DNA from: Paenibacillus polymyxa
GTDB taxonomy: Bacteria > Bacillota > Bacilli > Paenibacillales > Paenibacillaceae
Reading direction: 5' to 3'
Length of the DNA stretch: 41,206 bases
Assembly (NCBI RefSeq): GCF_018614975.1
Contig: NZ_JAGGNR010000043.1
Location: 1 to 41,206 of the forward strand
The position numbers and the translations under genes are program-made. Shown here piece after piece: positions 24,732 through 31,834 of the stretch. How positions within the stretch are numbered: position 1 is the stretch's first letter; each line of letters starts with the position of its first letter. The notes under the pieces were generated by a model. It was not told the origin of the DNA. It saw nothing but the letters and a program-made list of their open reading frames with translations, and ran no database searches.

Positions 24732-25559
24732 ATGAAAGATAATATTTTATTAGAACTCAAAGAATTATATAAAACAGGGAAAAACAAAGAGATACTACAA
24801 AATATAACTTTTTCACTCCATCAAGGAGAGGCCATTGCAATAAAGGGTTCTAATGGAGCAGGGAAAAGCACTCTACTTAATGTAATAGCTGGGCTCTCTA
24901 CTTTTAATAGAGGGCAACGATTATTAAAAAACAACTCACTGATTATCAATTATGTACATGATCAATTTCCAAGAACTATTTTGACTCCTAAAGAATTACT
25001 GAGATTTATGGGGAGTACGTCGGGTCTCACTGTTTCTCAAATCGACTCAAAACTAATCAACCTTACCAAAGCCTTACGAATTCAAGAGGATTTAGATACT
25101 CCGATGTCACATTTTTCAAAAGGTATGGTGCAAAAAATCAATATCATTCAGGCTCTAATTGAACATACGGATATATTGCTTCTAGATGAACCCTTAACTG
25201 GTTTAGATCTAGATTCTCAATCAGAATTCATCCAACTTATCAAACAAGTAAAGAATAATGGTACAGCAATCATAATTACAAGCCATGAAGAATATATCCT
25301 CAACGAAATATCTGACAAAGTACTCGTCTTAGAATCCGGGAAGATTGTTAGTGTAGACTTAATCCATAAGCTAAATGCGGTTCACTTTACTAAAGTTCAT
25401 TTCCAATTACCAGATTCACATATCTTAAATATGTATGAATTCGAATCTTTAGAAAAGACAAATAATTATGAATATTACGGAATTCTGAATTCTGAGTACC
25501 GGGAAAAACTTATATTGAATATCATTAATCAGAATGGACTTATTTTGAGAGTTGAGTGA
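24732..25559 (+). CDS. ABC transporter ATPase, BcrA-like (peptide export/immunity type)
   Basis: This 275-residue ATPase has Walker A GSNGAGKST, a signature degenerated to HFSKGMVQKINIIQAL, Walker B ILLLDEPLTGLD and switch ITSHEE. The FSKGM form of the signature is common in BcrA/NatA-like ATPases that export or protect against antimicrobial peptides. The C-terminal 70 residues after EISDKVLVLESGKI are an accessory domain of unknown role. AT-rich, with GAGG before the ATG. It is followed 31 nt later by the permease. The partner and context suggest handling of the neighbouring peptide. Confidence 0.88.
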   Translation: MKDNILLELKELYKTGKNKEILQNITFSLHQGEAIAIKGSNGAGKSTLLNVIAGLSTFNRGQRLLKNNSLIINYVHDQFPRTILTPKELLRFMGSTSGLTVSQIDSKLINLTKALRIQEDLDTPMSHFSKGMVQKINIIQALIEHTDILLLDEPLTGLDLDSQSEFIQLIKQVKNNGTAIIITSHEEYILNEISDKVLVLESGKIVSVDLIHKLNAVHFTKVHFQLPDSHILNMYEFESLEKTNNYEYYGILNSEYREKLILNIINQNGLILRVE

Positions 25560-25590
25560 CTAACGAACTCTTCGTTTAGAAAGGATAGAC

Positions 25591-26268
25591 ATGAACGCCT
25601 TAATACGATTTAATATTTACTACTACTTTAAAACTAATCGTTATTTAGTTCCTTTCGTTCTACATTTTATATTTTTATATTTTATATATGGTTCTGGCAA
25701 TATTCCTTTACAAGAAGGGTATATTCTAACTACGATTTCAATATTTCTTTGTTCATTTTTTATTGGATTTGTGATAATTGATTCGGAACCTGTCGTTATA
25801 CAGAAATTATTTGTTTTACATTATAGGATAAGGTTAAAAAAATTCTATTTAACCAAAATTCTCACAGTAGGGCTAATAGCATCTCTGCTTATTGTCCTCA
25901 ATATCCTGTGTCCTATATTTCTCTTTGGAAATTTTCAAGCAGATGTAATGATTACAGCACTAGGAATTCAAATTTCAACTGCTATCAGTGGCGGCGTACT
26001 GGCTATGTTTCTTAGTAAAAAGATGATATCGGACCGTATCCTAGCGATTATCTTTGCCTTTGTGATTGTGGTCTTATCTCTCTCAGCAACAGGTATACGT
26101 AATATGCTTCCAGATTATTTGCATTTTATTCTATATCTTTTACCGCCTGTACACCTCAGTATAAAAGCAATAACCGAACCCAATCTAAGCGATGTATTTT
26201 TCCCTTGTATATATGCTATTGTCATCACTACTATCTGGATTAATATCATTAGTAAAAGATCATTTTGA
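25591..26268 (+). CDS. ABC-2-type permease
   Basis: This 225-residue membrane protein has about six hydrophobic helices and is without cysteines or histidines clustered in loops. It has the size and layout of the small membrane partner of BcrA-like ATPases. No specific substrate motif can be seen. GAAAGG lies 6 nt before the ATG. The next gene begins 13 nt after it. Confidence 0.75.
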   Translation: MNALIRFNIYYYFKTNRYLVPFVLHFIFLYFIYGSGNIPLQEGYILTTISIFLCSFFIGFVIIDSEPVVIQKLFVLHYRIRLKKFYLTKILTVGLIASLLIVLNILCPIFLFGNFQADVMITALGIQISTAISGGVLAMFLSKKMISDRILAIIFAFVIVVLSLSATGIRNMLPDYLHFILYLLPPVHLSIKAITEPNLSDVFFPCIYAIVITTIWINIISKRSF

Positions 26269-26281
26269 AAGGGGTTATACT

Positions 26282-26470
26282 GTGTTTAAAAACATCATTT
26301 TACTATTAATTTCATATGTAATTTCTCGTATTTTAATTCACTATGTAACATTCAATATTTCAAATTCCATTTTAAAAAATTTTCTCGACATTCTTGTTTT
26401 CGCACTTATTTTTTGGGCCTTTCTTTCAATCTTCAAATCACGAAAAAAAGAAAACAATGATGAGCATTAA
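26282..26470 (+). CDS. 62-residue two-helix membrane protein (immunity-like)
   Basis: The GTG at 26282 is preceded by AGGGG at 7-nt spacing. A longer frame starts inside the permease gene and is unlikely. The product has two membrane helices (IILLLISYVISRILIHYVTF and the second around ILVFALIFWAFLSIF) and a charged tail KSRKKENNDEH. Small two- or three-helix proteins at the end of peptide-transporter operons often give self-protection, but this one matches no family I recognise. It is the last gene of the operon, before a strong terminator. Confidence 0.65.
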   Translation: MFKNIILLLISYVISRILIHYVTFNISNSILKNFLDILVFALIFWAFLSIFKSRKKENNDEH

Positions 26471-26521
26471 ATTTATGATGTTAAGCTGATTATATAGTTT
26501 TAAGTTTTAGAATAAGAAAAT

Positions 26522-26573
26522 AAAAAGATAAATACCGTCCACTGTTTTGATAAGGAACGGTATTTATCTTTTT
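26522..26573. terminator. Bidirectional terminator at the other edge of the AT-rich cassette
   Basis: A perfect 17-bp stem (AAAAAGATAAATACCGT at 26522-26538 with ACGGTATTTATCTTTTT at 26557-26573) with T-runs on both strands. It ends the cassette operon, and uxaC on the minus strand may use it too. Confidence 0.85.
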
Positions 26574-26629
26574 AAGTATCTATTCGTCTGTCTCTAACAG
26601 GACACAAAACGAATAATTAGCAAAAATAA

Positions 26630-28072
26630 TCAGGACTTCGAAGCAGAGACCGTCTTGAGCGCTGAAGCAAACGGGAAATATTCTTTTGCATTGTTGTAGG
26701 CAATGCCCTGCACGATCTGACCGAGCAACTCCATATCCTGCGGTGCCTCCCCTTGTTCGGCCCATTCACCGATGAGGTTGCAGACCAGACGACGGAAATA
26801 CTCATGCCGGGTGTAGGACAGGAAGCTGCGTGAATCGGTTAGCATGCCGACAAATCGGCTGAGCAGACCCACATTCGCCAGTGCCTTCATCTGAGCGAGC
26901 ATGCCGTCCTTCGTATCATTGAACCACCATGCTGCACCAAGCTGGATTTTGCCAGGAATACCCCCGCCCTGGAAGCTGCCGATGATCGCCGCAAGCACTT
27001 CGTTGTCCCTTGGATTCAGAGAATACAGAATCGTTTTGGGCAGTGCTTGCTGCTCATCCAACGCATCAAGTAATCCAATCATCGCTGACGACAGCGGTGT
27101 ATCATTCACGGCATCGTAACCCGTATCCGGCCCCAGTTTGGCAAACATCCGCGTGTTATTATTACGGGCGGCATTAATGTGGAACTGCATCACCCAGCCC
27201 CGATCTGCATACAGTTTGCCAAGGAATGTCAGCGTCACCGTCTTATACTTTTCCTCTTCCTCACGACTCACCTTGTGGCCCGCAAGCGCCTTTGCAAAGA
27301 TGGCAGCCGTTTCTTCGCGTGTAGCCATGCCGTAAGGAACATAATCAAGTGCATGGTCAGAGACTCTACCACCTACGGAATGGAAGAATTCCACCCGGGA
27401 CTCCAGCGCAGCAAGGAATGAATCATAGTCGGAAATCGCGGTGCCGGATGCCTGTGACAGCTTGCCCACCCATTCCGTGAAGGTATCGCGGTTCAATTCG
27501 AGCCCTTTATCCGGACGGAAGGATGGCAATACGGCTGTATCAAAGCCTTCGATTTCCTGAATCTTCAGATGATACTCCAGAGAATCCGTTGGATCATCGG
27601 TTGTGCACACAACAGTGACATTGGATTTGGTAATCAGATCACGTGCACCGAAACCGTCACTGTTCAGTTTGGCATTTACTTTGTCCCAGATGGTCGGTGC
27701 GCTTGTCTCATTCAATACTTCGTAGACACCGAAGTATCGCTGTAATTCCAAGTGAGACCAGGCGTACAGCGGATTACCAATCATCATAGGGACCGTTTTG
27801 GCGTAAGCCAGGAAACGATCGTAATCGGTCACACCTTCGCCGCCGGTCACATATTGCTCTTCAATTCCGTTTGCGCGCATAAGCCGCCATTTGTAGTGAT
27901 CGCCGTATAACCAGGCTTCTGTAATATTGCCGAAGGTTTTGTTCTCGTAGATCTCCTGAGGACTGAGGTGGCAATGATAATCAATAATGGGCATGTCTTT
28001 GGCATAACCCTCATATAATTTGATCGCCGTTTCATTGTGCAGCAAAAATTGTTCGTCCAGAAAAGATTTCAT
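26630..28072 (-). CDS. uxaC: Glucuronate isomerase
   Basis: This 480-residue member of the UxaC family interconverts D-glucuronate and D-fructuronate (and galacturonate and tagaturonate) in the hexuronate pathway. It shows IIDYHCHLSPQEIYENK with His33 and His35, the early WRLMRANG, and a late HEYFRRLVCNLIGEWAEQGE. Its length is standard. GGGAG lies upstream of the ATG. No other hexuronate genes are in the window, so it is a lone or displaced member of the pathway. A LacI-type operator lies in its upstream region. Confidence 0.96.
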   Translation of the reverse strand: MKSFLDEQFLLHNETAIKLYEGYAKDMPIIDYHCHLSPQEIYENKTFGNITEAWLYGDHYKWRLMRANGIEEQYVTGGEGVTDYDRFLAYAKTVPMMIGNPLYAWSHLELQRYFGVYEVLNETSAPTIWDKVNAKLNSDGFGARDLITKSNVTVVCTTDDPTDSLEYHLKIQEIEGFDTAVLPSFRPDKGLELNRDTFTEWVGKLSQASGTAISDYDSFLAALESRVEFFHSVGGRVSDHALDYVPYGMATREETAAIFAKALAGHKVSREEEEKYKTVTLTFLGKLYADRGWVMQFHINAARNNNTRMFAKLGPDTGYDAVNDTPLSSAMIGLLDALDEQQALPKTILYSLNPRDNEVLAAIIGSFQGGGIPGKIQLGAAWWFNDTKDGMLAQMKALANVGLLSRFVGMLTDSRSFLSYTRHEYFRRLVCNLIGEWAEQGEAPQDMELLGQIVQGIAYNNAKEYFPFASALKTVSASKS

Positions 28073-28167
28073 TCGCCTCGCACGCTCCCTTTAGGTGAGT
28101 TTACGTTCATATGGGTTCACTTCCCATCTTTACGCTACACTGTTTACCATCAAAGTTCAATATAAAA

Positions 28168-28181
28168 TGATAGCGTTATCA
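28168..28181. promoter_or_regulatory. LacI-type/cre-like operator upstream of uxaC
   Basis: TGATAGCGTTATCA is a near-perfect palindrome that matches the cre consensus TGWAANCGNTNWCA at all but one position. It lies in the region shared by uxaC and the divergent MBL-fold gene. Either CcpA or a pathway-specific LacI-family regulator could bind it. Confidence 0.6.
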
Positions 28182-28275
28182 AAAAAGGTTGATTTAGGCA
28201 TATATTCGGGAACAAGGTATACTGGATTTAACGCAAGGATGCTGATCTGAAGATCACACAAGGAGATGAAATTGA

Positions 28276-29019
28276 ATGAAAATTACTTTTCTCGGCACAG
28301 GAGATATGTTCAGCGTAGAGCAGCACCACAATAGTATGTTGGCTGAATTCGGTGACACGCATCTGGTCATTGATTTTCCGGAATCAAATGCCAAAGCACT
28401 CAAGGAATATGGATTCCCCATGACCGATATCCACAACGTTTTCATTACGCATCTGCATGAAGATCATATTAACGGTGTACAGATGCTGGGTTATTACGCA
28501 CAGATTGTGGGCGACCGCAAACCCCGTCTGTTCATCCACGAACAATTAGTAGATCCGCTCTGGAACATTCTATCCCCCGGCATGCGCTACACAACGGATG
28601 GTGAACGTACCATGAGCGATTACTACGATGTCGTTGCCCTGCCAGATGGAGGCACATTTGAACTGGGCGGCGTGACGTTTGAGACGTTTCGAACACAGCA
28701 TGTTCCCGGTATGGTCAGCAATGGGCTACTCGCCAAGCCTTACTTCTATTACAGTGCAGACAGTACACTCGACCAAGAACGGGTGGAGCAGATTGCCACT
28801 GATGTGCAGCTGATTTTCCATGAATGTCATATGCATGATCTGGTGATCAAATCCCATACTTCATTGAAGGATCTGGAGCAGTTACCCACAGAAGTGAGAC
28901 AAAAGACGGTGTTGATGCATTATCATGACGAGTACGCCGATGCGGACAAACGGGAACAGTTCAACCGCGAGCATGATCTGCGAATGGTTGGCACGTTGGA
29001 ATCATTTGAGTTGGAGTAG
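28276..29019 (+). CDS. MBL-fold metallohydrolase
   Basis: This 247-residue soluble protein has the metallo-beta-lactamase signature THLHEDHING (His59, His61, Asp63, His64), an N-terminal KITFLGTGDMFSV typical of the RNase Z-like branch, and late metal ligands in QHVPG and in YYSADST. It is too short for RNase Z and lacks its exosite. Substrate unknown. AAGGAG is upstream. Divergent from uxaC. Confidence 0.88.
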   Translation: MKITFLGTGDMFSVEQHHNSMLAEFGDTHLVIDFPESNAKALKEYGFPMTDIHNVFITHLHEDHINGVQMLGYYAQIVGDRKPRLFIHEQLVDPLWNILSPGMRYTTDGERTMSDYYDVVALPDGGTFELGGVTFETFRTQHVPGMVSNGLLAKPYFYYSADSTLDQERVEQIATDVQLIFHECHMHDLVIKSHTSLKDLEQLPTEVRQKTVLMHYHDEYADADKREQFNREHDLRMVGTLESFELE

Positions 29020-29042
29020 GTAAACGGAGGTCCAATAAACAG

Positions 29043-29095
29043 GCAGCGTCTACTCAGATTCCTCAGATGGAACTAGTGGGCGCTGCTTTCTCCTA
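29043..29095 (+). terminator. Probable terminator of the MBL-fold gene
   Basis: GCAGCG (29043-29048) pairs with CGCTGC (29081-29086) with further partial pairing inside, followed by TTTCTCC and more T. It overlaps the end of the convergent lipoprotein gene. Confidence 0.5.
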
Positions 29096-29725
29096 TTTTT
29101 CTATCCCCCATGACTTCATATATTCTATCGTCCTCGGGGACGGCTCGGCCTGGATATAAAAATATTCTTCGGTTCGCTGATCATTTGGCCCATAGGAAAT
29201 TTTGATATACATATCCGCATAACGCTGGAGGATATTGCTATCGATCTCCGCCTTTGGCTTCAAGACATAACTCCTGCTCAAACTCAAACCAAGCGGTTCC
29301 TTGTCAGGCCCTAAACTAATCTCGTGTGTATTGCTCACATTGGAATGAAATAACTCTCCGGCATCTATTCGATTTATCATGTTGGAATTGAGAGTGAAGG
29401 ACTGAATGACATTATCCATGGGCACCCGAGCCTCATTTACCAAAATCTCATAAGAAATCCGGTCAACTCCGGATTCATGACTCACATCCACCGTTGCTGT
29501 CAAAGTATATTCATCTGGCGAGTTCGTCTGAAAAGACTCAGGTCTCTTCGTAACCTGCTCCATCAAATCTCTTCGCTCCGAATTTTGCGTATACTCATCA
29601 GTTCGCTTCGGTTCACCCGCTGGCCCCTGGTTTGTTCCCAAACTGCAAGCCCCCAGACACACGGCTATTACACATAGGTACATGACTAACGGGAAGAAAC
29701 GGTTCATCTCTCTTTTGGGACTCAT
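29093..29725 (-). CDS. Lipoprotein of unknown function
   Basis: This 210-residue protein starts at ATG 29725, with GAGGAGGG 5 nt upstream. It has a signal peptide with FFPLVMYLCVIAVCLGAC, where LGAC is the lipobox and Cys is the anchor. A polar linker follows, then a beta-rich domain (YTLTATVDVSHESGVDRISY and onwards). No family is recognised. It would sit on the outer face of the membrane. Confidence 0.75.
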   Translation of the reverse strand: MSPKREMNRFFPLVMYLCVIAVCLGACSLGTNQGPAGEPKRTDEYTQNSERRDLMEQVTKRPESFQTNSPDEYTLTATVDVSHESGVDRISYEILVNEARVPMDNVIQSFTLNSNMINRIDAGELFHSNVSNTHEISLGPDKEPLGLSLSRSYVLKPKAEIDSNILQRYADMYIKISYGPNDQRTEEYFYIQAEPSPRTIEYMKSWGIEK

Positions 29726-29936
29726 GCCATCCCTCCTCTTCTCCAATCCTCTGTAATAATATCGCTTATTACATTGTCTCATTTGGTTTTCGAACGCTTC
29801 ATATTTGGATTATTGTACCATGTATTAAGATATGAAAACGAACTGTTTCTTTCTCATTTCATGTTTTTACTTGTAGCAGTATTTCGAGTACATATGGTAG
29901 GTTTAACTCACGTTAAGCTAACGAATCCCATGCAAA

Positions 29937-29982
29937 AAACCACCTGAACACAGGTATACTCGCTCTCCTGTTCAGGTGGTTT
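29937..29982 (-). terminator. Terminator of the amylase gene
   Basis: AAACCACCTGAACA (29937-29950) pairs with TGTTCAGGTGGTTT (29969-29982). The T-run lies on the minus strand, downstream of the amylase. Confidence 0.8.
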
Positions 29983-30051
29983 AACGATCTATTTATATAC
30001 TGTTATCATATCAATCGGTGTATCATTTCTTACCCTGCCCCGCACATGCCG

Positions 30052-31533
30052 TTACTCAGCGTCAGCGCAGTCCTCATTCTGTTCAGGAAAAGCCCATACC
30101 GAGACGCCTCCACCGCACACATGGAAGGTGGCCCAGCCGTCTTCCTCAATGGTAATCTGATCATCACAGCTGTTCGTCAGATCCACCCAGACTTCACCAG
30201 CACGATGCTCTCCGATGAACATTCTCTTCTCACCGTCATCCCCGTTGGAGATGACCACCGCACAACCGGAACCTTCGATTTCCTCTACGCCGCGACGCAC
30301 CCAGCCAATCGTGTTGGCGTGATCGAAGTAATCTTCCTGCTCTCCATATGCCTTGTTGCAACGGGCGGACAGCAGAATGTCCAAAATCTCTTTTTTGCCA
30401 TCCACAGGTTCAGGTCCACCAATGCCGTAATAATCCCCATAAAATACAACCGGATAACCATCGCGACGTAATAACGTCAACGCATAAGCGCTCGGCTTAA
30501 ACCAATCTCCAATCCACGATTCCAACGCTTCATGAGGTTGGGAGTCATGATTATCTACAAAAGTGACCGCATGTGTAGGATGGGTCTGCACCAAGGTATC
30601 ATTAAAAATTTTGGAGAGATCAAAGTCCCTACCTGCAAGCGAAGCCTCATGCAGCTTGTAGTGAAGAGACACATCGAACAGATCGATCTGATAATCTACC
30701 GTATCGAGGAATTCACGACATGCATCCAGGTTCGAATTCCAAAACTCGCCTACGATGTAGAAATCCTGACCGCGTTTGCGGATCATCTCTGCTGCAAATT
30801 CCTTAATGAAGTCGTGGTTGATATGCTTGATGGCATCAAGCCGGAACCCGCCACATTGGAGCGTATCGATCAGCCATTTGCCCCAATCGATCATCTCGCG
30901 CCGAACATCCGGGTGGTTATAATCTATATTGGCGAACATCAGATAGTCATAGTTGCCAAACTCATCATCAACATTCTCATTCCATTTCTTGTTCTCTCCT
31001 GCCATGCGGAATACACCGGTTCGTTTTTCCCTGGCATCATAGTCCGTGCCATTGAAGTGTTCAGAGGTCCACTTAAAAGAGGAATATTGATCCCCCCGAC
31101 CCGGGAATGTGAACTTGGTCCAGCCCTCAATCTCGAACGGTTTGGATATTTCCTTCGTCCGATCATTCGGATCAACCTCAATCACTTTGAAAACTTCCGT
31201 CTCATCTGCCCCCGCCTTGTGGTTCATGACCATATCCACGTAGACAGCAATCCCGCTCTTCTGACACTCGGCAATGGCCTCCACCAGTTCCTGCTTGGTG
31301 CCATATTTGGTGCGCACGGAACCCTTTTGGTCAAACTCGCCCAGATCATACAGATCATATACACCATAACCTGTATCCTCAGCCGACACGGCTTTGGTCA
31401 CAGGAGGCACCCATACCGCATCAATGCCTTTGGCTTTCAATTCCGGGGCCATTTCACCCAGTCGCTTCCAATGGTCTCCGTCTGCAGCCAAATGCCATTC
31501 AAAAAACTGCATCATGGTGTGATTTCTCTTCAT
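30052..31533 (-). CDS. Cytoplasmic alpha-amylase (GH13)
   Basis: This 493-residue enzyme hydrolyses alpha-1,4-glucans. The GH13 conserved regions are visible: VYVDMVMNHKAG, GGFRLDAIKHI with the nucleophile Asp, IVGEFWN with the acid/base Glu, and FVDNHDSQ with the third Asp. The opening MMQFFEWHLAADGDHWKRL and the overall sequence match the GH13_5 bacterial liquefying or cytoplasmic AmyS group. There is no signal peptide, so it acts inside the cell, for example on imported maltodextrins or glycogen. GGAGG lies before the ATG. Monocistronic. Confidence 0.93.
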   Translation of the reverse strand: MKRNHTMMQFFEWHLAADGDHWKRLGEMAPELKAKGIDAVWVPPVTKAVSAEDTGYGVYDLYDLGEFDQKGSVRTKYGTKQELVEAIAECQKSGIAVYVDMVMNHKAGADETEVFKVIEVDPNDRTKEISKPFEIEGWTKFTFPGRGDQYSSFKWTSEHFNGTDYDAREKRTGVFRMAGENKKWNENVDDEFGNYDYLMFANIDYNHPDVRREMIDWGKWLIDTLQCGGFRLDAIKHINHDFIKEFAAEMIRKRGQDFYIVGEFWNSNLDACREFLDTVDYQIDLFDVSLHYKLHEASLAGRDFDLSKIFNDTLVQTHPTHAVTFVDNHDSQPHEALESWIGDWFKPSAYALTLLRRDGYPVVFYGDYYGIGGPEPVDGKKEILDILLSARCNKAYGEQEDYFDHANTIGWVRRGVEEIEGSGCAVVISNGDDGEKRMFIGEHRAGEVWVDLTNSCDDQITIEEDGWATFHVCGGGVSVWAFPEQNEDCADAE

Positions 31534-31834
31534 TACAAACTGACCTCCTTGATTGCTTTCGAAGCGGACCTCGGAACGGATAGGGTATTCGCCGTTGTTC
31601 GTTCGTTGCTAACCAAGTTATAACCCTTTCACCCTACCCTTCAATCATATAAAGGAAAGAAAATCGAAAAATATCTGCTATATATGTTGAACTAAAAATT
31701 ATTTACACTGACACTACGATGACAGAATAACCTTCCAATCGCTGTTATTTCCAGATTTTTTTTGTCCTCTCCGTTATCATGCAAATGATTAGTTCAACTG
31801 ATATACATGCATCATTTCATTCGTAGTTCGTTTA
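31534..31834. other. Intergenic region with repeat copy C
   Basis: This 301-nt stretch lies upstream of the amylase and downstream of the helicase on the same strand. It holds the truncated repeat copy C. The amylase promoter should lie here, but I cannot name a clear -35/-10 pair. No RNA gene is evident. Confidence 0.5.
31701..31763 (+). repeat. Intergenic hairpin repeat, copy C (left half)
   Basis: ATTTACACT, then GATGACAGAATAACCTTCC and AATCGCTGTTATTTCCAG with a T-run, at 34 nt spacing between the first block and the AATCGC block (35 in copies A and B). The right arm of the hairpin is missing, so this copy is truncated. Confidence 0.7.

Noticed and set aside
30532..31623. A 363-codon plus-strand reading frame
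   Set aside because: It lies wholly antisense to the alpha-amylase and reads as the complement of conserved GH13 motifs. It has no family features of its own.
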